DNA of 64,000 nucleotides from Pseudomonas sp. 30_B (GCF_017491605.1 NZ_JAFGYY010000019.1:41360-105359); one strand, 5' to 3'; counted from the first letter of the stretch, positions 34,169 through 42,799 are shown. Translations and numbers: made by a program. The notes: a model not told the origin generated them from the letters alone.

Positions 34169-34222
34169 ACTTTTATAAGCCCCGTGGGCAGACTTTCGCC
34201 CACTTTGGCCTAGTGACCCGCA

Positions 34223-35116
34223 ATGAACGCTGCAACCCATTCCGACTTCCCCGTGTCCTCCGGCGTCCGCCCGGCGGACCGGCTGGGTTTCACCCTGTTC
34301 GTTGCGGCCATCGTGCACGTGGCCATCCTGCTCGGCGTGGGCTTCACCATGCCCATGCCCAGCATGCTGAGCAAAACCCTGGAAATCACCCTGGCCAGCT
34401 TCAAGAGCGAGAAAGCGCCCGAGAAGGCCGACTACCTCGCCCAGATGCACCAGCAGGGCAGCGGCACCCTGGAACACAAGGCGATCCCCAAGACCACCGA
34501 GCAGGCGCCGTTCCAGGACACCGAGGTGAAGAAGGTCGCGCCGCCGGCCACCCCGAAGCAGGCCAAGAGCCCGGAAGCGCCCAAGACCGCGGTCAGCACC
34601 CGCAGCCCGCGCCCGGACAAGGTCCAGGCCAAGCCGCAGACGCCCAAGGCGGAGACCGTCGCCAAGCCCGCGCCGCAGTTCGACTCCAGCCAGCTGTCCG
34701 CGCAGATTTCCAGCCTCGAAGCCGACCTCGCCCGCGAGCAGCAGGCCTACGCCAAGCGCCCGCGCATCCACCGCCTGAGCGCCGCCTCGACCATGCGCGA
34801 CAAGGGCGCCTGGTATAAGGAAGAGTGGCGCAAGAAGATCGAGCGCATCGGCAACCTCAACTACCCCGACGAGGCCCGCCGCCAGCGCATCTACGGCAGC
34901 CTGCGCCTGCTGGTGTCGATCAACCGCGACGGCTCCCTCTATGAAGTGCAGGTGCTGGAGTCCTCCGGCCAGCCCACCCTCGACCAGGCCGCCCAGCGCA
35001 TCGTGCGCCTGGCCGCGCCGTTCGCGCCCTTCTCGGGCGACCTGAACGACATCGACCGCCTGGAAATCATCCGCACCTGGCGCTTCGAACGCGGCGACCG
35101 CCTGTCCAGCCGCTGA
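34223..35116 (+). CDS. tonB3: TonB-family protein TonB3
   Basis: A 297-residue energy-transducing protein anchored by one N-terminal helix (about residues 21-41). A Lys/Pro-rich periplasmic spacer (APKTAVSTRSPRPDKVQAKPQ region, residues about 95-150) spans the periplasm, and a TonB C-terminal domain begins near IERIGNLNYPDEARRQRI. In P. aeruginosa tonB3 mutants are reported to be defective in twitching motility and pilus assembly, which fits its place beside the pil-chp cluster. No exbB/exbD genes are nearby, so it must borrow them or work without them. Confidence 0.9.
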   Translation: MNAATHSDFPVSSGVRPADRLGFTLFVAAIVHVAILLGVGFTMPMPSMLSKTLEITLASFKSEKAPEKADYLAQMHQQGSGTLEHKAIPKTTEQAPFQDTEVKKVAPPATPKQAKSPEAPKTAVSTRSPRPDKVQAKPQTPKAETVAKPAPQFDSSQLSAQISSLEADLAREQQAYAKRPRIHRLSAASTMRDKGAWYKEEWRKKIERIGNLNYPDEARRQRIYGSLRLLVSINRDGSLYEVQVLESSGQPTLDQAAQRIVRLAAPFAPFSGDLNDIDRLEIIRTWRFERGDRLSSR

Positions 35117-35192
35117 AGCTGTCGTGCCTGGCGGCACGCGGTGGCGTTTTCAAGGCTTGTCCCCTGACGCTCCAGGCCTGAAACTAGCTGGC

Positions 35193-35762
35193 ATGAAAAG
35201 CACAGCCGCAAGTTCGCTCAAGCACCACTTCCTGATCGCCATGCCGCACATGGCGGACCCCAACTTTGCCCAGACCGTCACCTACATCGTCGAACACAAC
35301 GAGCAGGGTGCCATGGGCCTGATCATCAACCGCCCCAGCGGCCTGAGCCTCTCCGACGTGCTCGAACAACTGCGTCCGGACGAACTGCCGCCGGCACGCT
35401 GCCAGGGCATGGTCATCTACAACGGCGGCCCGGTGCAGACCGACCGCGGCTTCGTCCTGCACCCGGCCGGACGCAGCTACCAGGCCACCCTGGAACTGGG
35501 CGAGCTGTCGCTGTCCACCTCCCAGGACGTGCTGTTCGCCATCGCCGATGGCAGCGGCCCGGCCCAGCACCTGATCACCCTCGGCTACGCCGGCTGGGAT
35601 GCCGGTCAGCTGGAGGCGGAACTGACCGACAATTCCTGGCTGACCTGCCCCGCCGATCCGGCGGTGCTCTTCGAGGTTCCGGCCGAACAGCGCCTCTCCG
35701 CCGCCGCCGAACGCCTGGGGGTCAACCTCAGCCTGCTCACCGCCCAGGCCGGGCACGCCTGA
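35193..35762 (+). CDS. algH: YqgE/AlgH family protein
   Basis: A 189-residue cytoplasmic protein of the UPF0301 family; the ATG at 35193 gives the same length as P. aeruginosa AlgH as I recall it. Signature segments are LKHHFLIAMPHMADPNFAQTV, NEQGAMGLIINRPSG and YNGGPVQTDRGFVLH. AlgH has been linked genetically to alginate production, but its biochemical role is unsettled. Its stop shares a base with the start of ruvX (TGATG), the common yqgE-yqgF coupling. Confidence 0.94.
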   Translation: MKSTAASSLKHHFLIAMPHMADPNFAQTVTYIVEHNEQGAMGLIINRPSGLSLSDVLEQLRPDELPPARCQGMVIYNGGPVQTDRGFVLHPAGRSYQATLELGELSLSTSQDVLFAIADGSGPAQHLITLGYAGWDAGQLEAELTDNSWLTCPADPAVLFEVPAEQRLSAAAERLGVNLSLLTAQAGHA

Positions 35763-36196
35763 TGTCGAGCAAACCCCTGCGCCTGCTGCTGGGCTTCGAC
35801 TACGGCACCAAACAGATCGGCGTCGCTGTCGGCCAGGCCATCACCGGCCAGGCCCGCGAGCTCTGCGTGCTCAAGGCGCAGAACGGCGTGCCGGACTGGA
35901 ACCGCGTGGAAGCCCTGATCAAGGAATGGCAACCCGATGCCATCGTCGTCGGCCTGCCGCTGAACATGGACGGCACCCCCAGCGACATGAGCGAGCGCGC
36001 CGAGAAGTTCGCCCGCCGCCTGCACGGGCGCTACAACCTGCCGGTGCACACCCACGACGAACGCCTGACCACCTACGCCGCCAAGGGCGAACGCCTGGCC
36101 CAGGGCCAGCGCGACGGCTACCGAGAGCGCCCGGTGGACGCCCTGGCCGCCGCCCTGCTGCTGGAGGGCTGGCTGGCCGAGCACGCCCCCGTTTGA
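35762..36196 (+). CDS. ruvX: Holliday junction resolvase-like nuclease RuvX/YqgF
   Basis: The 144-residue product belongs to the RNase H-fold YqgF family, implicated in pre-16S rRNA 5' maturation and possibly in Holliday junction resolution. The first acidic residue is in LLGFDYGTKQIGVAVG and the conserved VVGLPLNMDGTPS and HTHDERLTT motifs follow. Acidic and basic active-site residues look complete. It is translationally coupled to algH by a one-base overlap, and pyrR begins 118 bases later. Confidence 0.95.
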   Translation: MSSKPLRLLLGFDYGTKQIGVAVGQAITGQARELCVLKAQNGVPDWNRVEALIKEWQPDAIVVGLPLNMDGTPSDMSERAEKFARRLHGRYNLPVHTHDERLTTYAAKGERLAQGQRDGYRERPVDALAAALLLEGWLAEHAPV

Positions 36197-36314
36197 CCTG
36201 AGGCAGCGCCAGGAGAGCGAAAGCCACTATGCTTGCCGGACCAGTCCGCCCCGGAACGGTCCGCCCCGAAGGCCGCCCGCGCCGGGTGGCCTCGCCAACC
36301 GAACCGGAGACGTC

Positions 36315-36827
36315 ATGACCCTGCCCAGCCCCGCCGAACTCCTCCCCCGCATGGCCACCGACCTGCGCAACTACCTGGCGCAGCGCGGCATCGACTCGCC
36401 GCGCTTCGTCGGCATCCATACCGGCGGCATCTGGGTCGCCCAGGCGCTGCTCAAGGAACTGGGCAGCGACGAAATCCTCGGCATCCTCGACGTTTCCTTC
36501 TACCGCGACGATTTCACCCGCAGCGGCCTGCACCCGCAGGTCCGTCCGTCGGAGCTGCCCTTCGAGATCGACGGCCAGCACCTGGTGCTGGTGGACGACG
36601 TGCTGATGAGCGGTCGCACCATCCGTGCCGCGCTCAACGAGCTGTTCGACTACGGCCGCCCGGCCAGCGTGACCCTGGTCTGCCTGGTCGACCTGAACAA
36701 GCGCGAACTGCCGATTCGTCCGGATGTGGTCGGCGAAACCCTGTCGCTCGCCCCCAACGAGCGGGTAAAATTGCGCGGTCCCGCACCACTCGTCCTCGAG
36801 CGCACGCTTCTCAGCACCGCGCTGTAA
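36315..36827 (+). CDS. pyrR: PyrR-type bifunctional regulator / uracil phosphoribosyltransferase
   Basis: This 170-residue protein has the PRPP-binding motif LVLVDDVLMSGRTIRAAL and the PyrR N-terminal pattern. In Bacillus PyrR binds pyr mRNA to attenuate transcription; in pseudomonads PyrR sits upstream of pyrB and has been proposed to act on pyrimidine gene expression, but I see no clear attenuator before pyrB: only 45 bases separate the genes. The 118-base leader before pyrR contains GC-rich direct repeats (CCAGTCCGCCCCGG, ACGGTCCGCCCCGA) without a terminator. Confidence 0.92.
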   Translation: MTLPSPAELLPRMATDLRNYLAQRGIDSPRFVGIHTGGIWVAQALLKELGSDEILGILDVSFYRDDFTRSGLHPQVRPSELPFEIDGQHLVLVDDVLMSGRTIRAALNELFDYGRPASVTLVCLVDLNKRELPIRPDVVGETLSLAPNERVKLRGPAPLVLERTLLSTAL

Positions 36828-36872
36828 CTTCGCGTGCCCGGACCTCCACCTTCTACTTTCAGGGCCTGCCAC

Positions 36873-37877
36873 ATGCCGACCGACGCCAAGCGCCCGCTGC
36901 AGCTCAACGACCTGGGCCAGCTGCGCCACTTCCTCTCGCTCGACGGGTTGTCCCGCGAACTGCTGACTGAAATCCTCGATACCGCCGACTCCTTCCTCGA
37001 GGTCGGAGCCCGCGCGGTGAAGAAAGTCCCGCTGCTGCGCGGCAAGACCGTGTGCAACGTGTTCTTCGAGAACTCCACGCGCACCCGCACCACCTTCGAA
37101 CTGGCCGCCCAGCGCCTGTCCGCCGACGTCATCTCGCTGAACGTGTCGACCTCCTCGACCAGCAAGGGCGAGACGCTCACCGACACCCTGCGCAACCTCG
37201 AGGCCATGGCCGCCGACATGTTCGTCGTGCGCCACAGCGACTCGGGCGCCGCGCACTTCATCGCCGAACACGTCAGCCCCAACGTCGCCGTGATCAACGG
37301 CGGCGACGGCCGCCACGGCCACCCGACCCAGGGCATGCTCGACATGCTCACCATCCGCCGCCACAAGGGCGACTTCGAGAAGCTCTCGGTGGCCATCGTC
37401 GGCGACATCCTGCACTCGCGCGTGGCCCGCTCGGACATGCTGGCGCTGAAGACCCTCGGCTGCCCGGACATCCGTGTCATCGCCCCGCGCACCCTGCTGC
37501 CGGTGGGTCTGGAAGAGCAGTACGGGGTGAAGGTCTACACCGACGCCAACGAAGGCCTGAAGGACGTCGACGTGGTGATCATGCTGCGCCTGCAGCGCGA
37601 GCGCATGGCCGGCGGCCTGCTGCCCAGCGAAGGCGAATTCTTCAAGCTCTACGGCCTGACCCAGAAACGCCTGAAGCTGGCCAAGCCCGACGCCATCGTC
37701 ATGCACCCCGGCCCGATCAACCGCGGCGTGGAGATCGACTCCGCGGTGGCCGACGGTGAACAGTCGGTGATCCTCAACCAGGTCACCTACGGCATCGCCA
37801 TCCGCATGGCCGTGCTGTCCATGGCCATGAGCGGCCAGAACGCCCAACGCCAGCTGGAACAGGAGGACGCGCAATGA
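36873..37877 (+). CDS. pyrB: Aspartate carbamoyltransferase catalytic subunit
   Basis: PyrB condenses carbamoyl phosphate and aspartate, the first committed step of UMP synthesis. The ATG at 36873 gives 334 residues, the usual Pseudomonas length. An in-frame start at 36834 is only 6 bases from pyrR and less likely. The carbamoyl-phosphate loop FENSTRTRTTFE, the aspartate-binding SKGETL and the HPTQGMLDML motif are intact. Pseudomonad ATCase is a dodecamer of PyrB with the inactive PyrC' protein. The stop overlaps the pyrC' start by four bases (ATGA). Confidence 0.97.
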   Translation: MPTDAKRPLQLNDLGQLRHFLSLDGLSRELLTEILDTADSFLEVGARAVKKVPLLRGKTVCNVFFENSTRTRTTFELAAQRLSADVISLNVSTSSTSKGETLTDTLRNLEAMAADMFVVRHSDSGAAHFIAEHVSPNVAVINGGDGRHGHPTQGMLDMLTIRRHKGDFEKLSVAIVGDILHSRVARSDMLALKTLGCPDIRVIAPRTLLPVGLEEQYGVKVYTDANEGLKDVDVVIMLRLQRERMAGGLLPSEGEFFKLYGLTQKRLKLAKPDAIVMHPGPINRGVEIDSAVADGEQSVILNQVTYGIAIRMAVLSMAMSGQNAQRQLEQEDAQ

Positions 37878-39145
37878 CCGTCAGTATTCGTGGCGCCCAC
37901 CTGATCGACCCGGCCAGCGGCCTGGACAAGGTCTGCGACCTGCACATCGAGGCCGGCAAGATCGTCGCCATTGGCGACGCCCCCGAAGGCTTCCACGCCG
38001 CCCAGGAAATCGACGCCGCCGGCCTGATCGCCGCGCCCGGCCTGGTGGACCTGAGCGTCGCCCTGCGTGAGCCGGGCTACAGCCGCAAGGGCAGCATCGA
38101 AAGCGAAACCCGCGCTGCCGCCGCCGGTGGCGTGACCAGCCTGTGCTTCCCGCCGCACACCAAGCCGGTGCTGGACACCTCCGCCGTCGCCGAACTGATC
38201 CTCGACCGCGCCCGCGAGGCCGGCAACGCCAAGGTCTTCCCCATCGGCGCCCTGACCAAGGGGCTGGCCGGTGAGCAACTGTCCGAACTGGTCGCCCTGC
38301 GCGACGCCGGCTGCGTGGCCTTCACCAACGGCCTGGCGCCGATGGCGAGCAACCGCGTGCTGCTGCGCTCGCTGGAATACGCGGCGACCTTCGACCTGAC
38401 CGTGATCTTCACCTCCCAGGACCATGACCTGGCCGAAGGCGGCCTCGCTCACGAAGGCCCGACCGCCAGCTTCCGTGGCCTTGCCGGCATTCCGGAAACC
38501 GCCGAGACCGTCGCCCTGGCCCGCAACCTGCTGCTGGTCGAGCAGTCCGGCGTACGCGCGCACTTCAGCCAGCTGACCAGCGCCCGTGGCGTCGAGCTGA
38601 TCGCCCAGGCCCAGGCCCGCGGCCTGCCGGTTACCGCCGACGTGGCGCTGTACCAGCTGATCCTCACCGACGAGGCGCTGGCGGACTTCTCCAGCCTGTA
38701 CCACGTGCAGCCGCCGCTGCGCTCGCGCAAGGACCGCGACGCCCTGCGCGAAGCGGTGAAGAGCGGCGTGATCCAGGCCATCGCCAGCCACCACCAGCCC
38801 CACGAGCAGGACGCCAAGAACGCCCCGTTCGCCGCCACCGACCCGGGCATCAGCAGCGTCGAACTGCTGCTGCCGCTGGCCATGACCCTGGTGCAGGACG
38901 GCCTGCTCGATCTGCCCACCCTGCTCGCGCGCCTCTCCAGCGGCCCCGCCGCCGCCCTGCGCCTGCCGGCCGGCAAACTGGCAGTAGGTGCAGCAGCGGA
39001 CGTAGTGCTGTTCGAAGCCGACGGCCAGACCCTGGCGGGCGAAACCTGGCACTCCCGTGGCCAGAACTGCCCGTTCCTCGGCCACTGCCTGCCGGGCGTG
39101 GTGCGCTGTACCCTGGTGGACGGGCATATCGTCCACGCGGTGTAA
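37874..39145 (+). CDS. pyrC': Inactive dihydroorotase-like ATCase subunit PyrC'
   Basis: A 423-residue amidohydrolase homologue needed to assemble active ATCase with PyrB. Active dihydroorotases have a metal-binding HxH in PGLVDLHVHLREPG; here the segment reads PGLVDLSVALREPG, so both histidines are lost. Other regions are well conserved (GGVTSLCFPPHTKPVLD, KNAPFAATDPGISSVELLLP). The non-catalytic state is typical of pseudomonad PyrC' (PyrX), and separate active pyrC genes lie elsewhere in such genomes. It is translationally coupled to pyrB. Confidence 0.95.
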   Translation: MTVSIRGAHLIDPASGLDKVCDLHIEAGKIVAIGDAPEGFHAAQEIDAAGLIAAPGLVDLSVALREPGYSRKGSIESETRAAAAGGVTSLCFPPHTKPVLDTSAVAELILDRAREAGNAKVFPIGALTKGLAGEQLSELVALRDAGCVAFTNGLAPMASNRVLLRSLEYAATFDLTVIFTSQDHDLAEGGLAHEGPTASFRGLAGIPETAETVALARNLLLVEQSGVRAHFSQLTSARGVELIAQAQARGLPVTADVALYQLILTDEALADFSSLYHVQPPLRSRKDRDALREAVKSGVIQAIASHHQPHEQDAKNAPFAATDPGISSVELLLPLAMTLVQDGLLDLPTLLARLSSGPAAALRLPAGKLAVGAAADVVLFEADGQTLAGETWHSRGQNCPFLGHCLPGVVRCTLVDGHIVHAV

Positions 39146-39156
39146 CGCAGCGCCGC

Positions 39157-39197
39157 TCCATGAAAAAGCCCGCCGATTGGCGGGCTTTTTCATGGAG
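39157..39197 (+). terminator. Terminator after pyrC' (bidirectional)
   Basis: An almost perfect 17-19-bp hairpin, CCATGAAAAAGCCCGCC with GGCGGGCTTTTTCATGG and loop GATT, lies 12 bases after the pyrC' stop. T-runs on both strands allow it to act in either direction. Confidence 0.88.
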
Positions 39198-39201
39198 CCC
39201 G

Positions 39202-39250
39202 TGTAGGAGCGCGCCATGCGCGCGATCGCGGGCATGGCCCGCTCCTACAG
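39202..39250. repeat. REP-type palindrome
   Basis: TGTAGGAGCG...CGCTCCTACA ends flank a GCCATGCGCGCGATCGCGGGCATGG core. It closely resembles the element at 4863-4909. It is the first of four repeat blocks filling 39202-39622. Confidence 0.75.
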
Positions 39251-39275
39251 GGTGCACCGGCGCCAACCGGCGGGC

Positions 39276-39410
39276 GTAGGAGCGGATCTTGTCCGCGAAA
39301 TCCTTCGCGGCGGACACCCCGCCTTTCGAGATACAGCAGAGGCCTGCGCCAGCTCCCTCCTGAACACTCCGAGGTGTCGGCAAGACTTCGCGGACAAGGT
39401 CCGCTCCTAC
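39276..39410. repeat. Inverted pair of GTAGGAGCGGA(T/C)CTTGTCC elements
   Basis: Units at 39276-39299 and 39387-39410 are reverse complements with one difference. The 87 bases between them show no gene. Confidence 0.75.
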
Positions 39411-39423
39411 AGGGTGCTCCAGC

Positions 39424-39512
39424 GTAGGATGGGTGGAGCGGAGCGATACCCATGCTGCCGGTGCTGCCAGTGCTGCGAATGATGGGTATCGTTTCGCTCC
39501 ACACCATCCTAC
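39424..39512. repeat. Inverted repeat of GTAGGATGGGTGGAGCG type
   Basis: Arms of about 30 bases at 39424-39453 and 39482-39512 match with a few differences (GTAGGATGGGTGGAGCG against GTAGGATGGTGTGGAGCG, both ending GATACCCAT). This is a repeat family distinct from the GTAGGAGC elements around it. Confidence 0.75.
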
Positions 39513-39550
39513 CAATGCGCTACCCATCAACCCGCGCGAGACGGCTCCAT

Positions 39551-39622
39551 GTAGGAGCGAGCTTGCTCGCGAACATCCCGAGCTCCGGAGCTATGCGGGT
39601 TCGCGAGCAAGCTCGCTCCTAC
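39551..39622. repeat. Inverted pair of GTAGGAGCGAGCTTGCTCGC REP elements
   Basis: Perfect 24-bp inverted units (39551-39574, 39599-39622) are separated by 24 bases. The second ends 10 bases before the stop of the cystathionine gamma-lyase gene. The 487-base gap 39146-39632 is thus filled by a terminator and repeats; no gene is seen. Confidence 0.85.
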
Positions 39623-39632
39623 GAAAAGCGCG

Positions 39633-40802
39633 TCAGATCATCGCCAACGCCTTGGCCAGATCGGCGCGCAGGTCTTCCACGTCCTCCACGCCCACCGACA
39701 GGCGAATCAGCGAATCGCCAATCCCCAACGCCGCGCGGTTTTCCGGCGGGATGCTGGCGTGGGTCATGATCGCCGGGTGCTCGATCAGGCTTTCCACGCC
39801 GCCCAGGCTTTCCGCCAGAGCAAACAGATGGACGTTTTCCAGGAAGCGCTTGGAGCCGGCCAGATCGGTATTCAGGTCCAGCGAGATCATCCCGCCGAAG
39901 CCCTTCATCTGCCTGCGCGCCAGCTCGTGCTGCGGATGCGAGGGCAGGCCCGGGTAGTAGACCCGTTTCACCTGCGGCTGCTGCTCCAGCCACTTGGCCA
40001 GCTCCAGCGCATTGGCGCAGTGCCGTTCCATGCGCAGCGCCAGGGTCTTCACCCCGCGCAGGGTGAGGAAGGCGTCGAACGGGCCGGCGATGGCGCCCAC
40101 CGAGTTCTGCAGGAAGCCCAGGCGCTCAGCAAGATCAGGGTTGTCACCGACAATGGCGATGCCACCGATGACGTCGGAGTGGCCGTTCAGGTATTTGGTG
40201 GTGGAGTGCACGACGATATCGAAGCCCAGGTCCAGCGGACGCTGCACATAGGGGCTGGCGAAGGTGTTGTCGGCCACGCAGAGGATGCCGCGCGCGCGGC
40301 AGGTGCGGGCGATAGCCGCGAGGTCGGTCAGGCGCAGCAGCGGGTTGCTCGGGGTTTCCACCCAGACCATCCGCGTCTTGTCGGTCAACGCCGCTTCCAG
40401 CGCGCCGGGCTGGGCCAGGTCGGCAAAGTGGAAGTCATGCCCGGCGCTGCGCCGGCGTACCCGTTCGAACAGGCGGAAGGTGCCGCCGTAGAGGTCGTTG
40501 CCGGAGACGATGTGCGAGCCGGCGTCGAGCAGCTCCAGTACCGCCGAGATGGCCGCCAGCCCCGAGGCGAAGGCGAACGCCTTGCTGCCGCCTTCCAGGT
40601 CCGCCACGCAGCGCTCCAGCGCCCAGCGCGTGGGGTTGTGCGAGCGGCCGTAATCCAGGCCCTTGTGCACGCCGGGGCTGTCCTGGCGGTAGGTGGAGTT
40701 GGCGTAGATCGGCGGCATGATCGCCCCGGTGGACGGGTCCGGCTCCTGCCCGGCGTGGATCACACGGGTGGCGAAACCGAGGCGGTCGTCGTGCTGGCTC
40801 AT
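39633..40802 (-). CDS. Cystathionine gamma-lyase (PLP, Cys/Met metabolism family)
   Basis: The enzyme cleaves cystathionine to cysteine, 2-oxobutyrate and ammonia in reverse transsulfuration. Its 389 residues carry the PLP lysine Lys203 in HSTTKYLNGHSDVIGG, the cofactor-binding GLDYGRSHNPTRWALE and ETPSNPLLRLTD. Related gamma-synthases and O-acyl-homoserine sulfhydrylases share the fold, but the adjacent beta-synthase supports the lyase assignment. Its start overlaps the stop of the upstream cystathionine beta-synthase gene by four bases (ATGA), so the pair is one translationally coupled unit. It is the counterpart of PA0400. Confidence 0.92.
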   Translation of the reverse strand: MSQHDDRLGFATRVIHAGQEPDPSTGAIMPPIYANSTYRQDSPGVHKGLDYGRSHNPTRWALERCVADLEGGSKAFAFASGLAAISAVLELLDAGSHIVSGNDLYGGTFRLFERVRRRSAGHDFHFADLAQPGALEAALTDKTRMVWVETPSNPLLRLTDLAAIARTCRARGILCVADNTFASPYVQRPLDLGFDIVVHSTTKYLNGHSDVIGGIAIVGDNPDLAERLGFLQNSVGAIAGPFDAFLTLRGVKTLALRMERHCANALELAKWLEQQPQVKRVYYPGLPSHPQHELARRQMKGFGGMISLDLNTDLAGSKRFLENVHLFALAESLGGVESLIEHPAIMTHASIPPENRAALGIGDSLIRLSVGVEDVEDLRADLAKALAMI

Positions 40803-42172
40803 GCGAGGGTCCTCCGCAAATGGTTGAGCAGATCGAATCGGGTAATCAGGCCGTGGAAGCCCGAGGCGTCGGCGACAATGGCGACCAGACCGCGCGCCAG
40901 CACGGCTTCGAGCTCCTTGAGGCTGGCGCCCGGTGCGAGGGTCTCCGGAGCCGTGCTCATGGCGCTGGCAACGTCGCTGCGAAAATGTTCGGGGTCGTCA
41001 TGTACGCCCAGCAGGATGTCGGACTCGTCGATGACGCCGACCAGCCGCTGGCCATCGAGTACCGGGAGCTGGGAGATGTCCGCCAGGCGCATGCGCTGGA
41101 AGGCGGTGAGCAACGTGTCGCCGGGGCCGACGCTGACCACGCGGCCCTCCTCGAAGCGCCGCGCGACGATGTCGCGCAGATCGCCGTAGCGCTTGCGCTG
41201 CAGCAGACCCTGGTCGGTCATCCACTGATCGTTGTAGATCTTCGACAGGTAGCGCGTGCCGGTGTCGCAGACCAGGCTGACCACTCGCTTGGGTTCGGTC
41301 TGCTCGCGGCAGAAGCGCAGCGCGGCGGCCAGCAGGGTGCCGGTAGATGAGCCGGCGGCGATACCTTCGTTGCGCAGCAGTTCGCGGGCGGTGGCGAAGC
41401 TTTCCTCGTCGCTGATCGAATAGGCGTGGCGCACGCTGGAAAGGTCGGCGATCGAGGGTACGAAGTCCTCGCCGATACCTTCCACCGCCCAGGAGCCGGG
41501 CGTGCCGATGGCGCCGGAGCGCGAATACTCGGCCATGATCGAGCCCACCGGGTCGGCCAGGATCATTTCCAGCTTCGGCTGGACCTTCTGGAAGAAGCGC
41601 GTGAGGCCGGTCAGGGTGCCGGCGGAGCCGACGCCGACCACCACGGCATCCAGGTCATGGCCGGTCTGCGCCCAGATTTCCGGGCCGGTGCCGGTTTCGT
41701 GGGCCAGCGGGTTGGCGGGGTTGTTGAACTGGTCGGCGAAGAAGGCATCGGGCAGCTCCCTGGCCAGCCGCGCGGCGACGTCCTGGTAGTACTCGGGGTG
41801 GCCCTTGCCGACATCGGAACGCGTGATGTGCACCTCGGCGCCCATGGCGCGCAGGTGCAGGACCTTCTCGGTGGACATTTTGTCCGGCACCACCAGCACC
41901 ACCCGGTAGCCCTTGGCCCGGCCCACCAGCGCCAGGCCCAGGCCGGTATTGCCGGCGGTGGCCTCGACGATCACGCCGCCGGGCTTGAGCCGGCCGTCGC
42001 GCTCGGCCGCCTCGATCATGGCGACGCCGATGCGGTCCTTGATGGAGCCGCCGGGGTTCTGCGATTCGAGCTTGAGGAACAGGGTGCAGGGTCCGGTATC
42101 GAAGCGCGTCACGCGGACCATGGGGGTATTGCCGATCAGGTCGAGTACGGCAGGGCGGGATTCGTTGCTCAT
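40799..42172 (-). CDS. Cystathionine beta-synthase
   Basis: The enzyme condenses homocysteine and serine to cystathionine, feeding cysteine synthesis from methionine. The ATG at 42172, behind AAGGAGTGGCTGCC, gives 457 residues; the open frame further upstream is GC-rich read-through. The PLP-binding lysine is Lys45 in NPGGSIKDR and the phosphate loop is EATAGNTG. GVGSAGTLTG follows. Two CBS domains form the C-terminus (about residues 340-457), a possible allosteric module. No haem-binding N-terminal extension is present, as usual in bacteria. It is coupled to the gamma-lyase gene. Confidence 0.94.
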   Translation of the reverse strand: MSNESRPAVLDLIGNTPMVRVTRFDTGPCTLFLKLESQNPGGSIKDRIGVAMIEAAERDGRLKPGGVIVEATAGNTGLGLALVGRAKGYRVVLVVPDKMSTEKVLHLRAMGAEVHITRSDVGKGHPEYYQDVAARLARELPDAFFADQFNNPANPLAHETGTGPEIWAQTGHDLDAVVVGVGSAGTLTGLTRFFQKVQPKLEMILADPVGSIMAEYSRSGAIGTPGSWAVEGIGEDFVPSIADLSSVRHAYSISDEESFATARELLRNEGIAAGSSTGTLLAAALRFCREQTEPKRVVSLVCDTGTRYLSKIYNDQWMTDQGLLQRKRYGDLRDIVARRFEEGRVVSVGPGDTLLTAFQRMRLADISQLPVLDGQRLVGVIDESDILLGVHDDPEHFRSDVASAMSTAPETLAPGASLKELEAVLARGLVAIVADASGFHGLITRFDLLNHLRRTLA

Positions 42173-42296
42173 GGCAGCCACTCCTTCTGCGGCGTGCCGG
42201 GGATCGCCCGGTGCGCCTGCTACTGTCCTCCTGACCTTAGGCGGCAGGCACAGCTCGCGCCAGGCGGCGCGACGAAAGAAAGAGGGTGGGACGTGC

Positions 42297-42378
42297 GTAG
42301 GAGCGGACTTCGTCCGCGATGTGCAACCGGCCAGCACGGAGCCGCCGGAAATCGATCGCGGACGGAGTCCGCTCCTAC
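42297..42378. repeat. Inverted pair of GTAGGAGCGGACTTCGTCC-type REP elements
   Basis: Units at 42297-42320 and 42355-42378 face each other across 34 bases, with two differences. They fill the gap between the cystathionine beta-synthase start and the TM2 protein gene. Confidence 0.8.
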
Positions 42379-42394
42379 GGGGAGTGAGCGGGTA

Positions 42395-42799
42395 TCAGAT
42401 GCGCTGCGGCCCGTTGCGCTCGGAGATCTGGCTGTTCAGCGTCCAGAAGTCATAGAGCACGCCGATGAAGAACAGCCCGCCGGTGAACAGGTAGAGGATG
42501 CCGGTGAGCCACTTGCCCATGTACATGCGGTGCACGCCGAACACGCCGAGGAAGGTCAGCAGGATCCAGGCGACGTTGTAGTCCACGCCGCCGGCGCGAT
42601 AGCGCCGGTCCGCCGCATCGTCCATGGAGGGGATCAGGAACAGGTCGATGATCCAGCCGATGAAGAACAGGCCGAGGGTGAAGAACCAGATCGTGCCGGT
42701 GATCGGCCGGCCATAGTAGAAGCGGTGCGAGCCGGTGAAGCCGAAGATCCACAGCAGATAACCGATGACCTTGCTGTGGGTATCAGGGTTGGCGGACAT
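42395..42799 (-). CDS. Tandem TM2-domain membrane protein
   Basis: A 134-residue inner-membrane protein built of two TM2-type units. The first (about residues 10-58) has GYLLWIFGFTGSHRFYYGR and FFIGWIIDLFLIP. The second (about 78-123) has ILLTFLGVFGVHRMYMGK and FFIGVLYDFW. Each unit has a helix pair joined by the conserved G.HR.Y.G turn. The function of TM2 proteins in bacteria is unknown. The ATG at 42799 follows GGGAGAAAGGC. The gene stands alone between pilU and the transsulfuration genes. Confidence 0.85.
   Translation of the reverse strand: MSANPDTHSKVIGYLLWIFGFTGSHRFYYGRPITGTIWFFTLGLFFIGWIIDLFLIPSMDDAADRRYRAGGVDYNVAWILLTFLGVFGVHRMYMGKWLTGILYLFTGGLFFIGVLYDFWTLNSQISERNGPQRI

Noticed and set aside
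36197..36872. PyrR-dependent attenuator before pyrR or pyrB.
   Set aside because: No terminator/antiterminator pair or anti-antiterminator sequence is visible. The pyrR-pyrB gap is only 45 bases.
37874..39145. Dihydroorotase with both HxH histidines missing, considered as a decaying gene.
   Set aside because: The frame is intact and well conserved and the loss is the known state of pseudomonad PyrC', a structural partner of PyrB.
39551..39622. Perfect 24-bp inverted repeat considered as the ends of an insertion sequence or an attachment site.
   Set aside because: Only 24 bases lie between the arms, no transposase or integrase is near, and the same unit recurs at other intergenic sites, so it is a REP pair.
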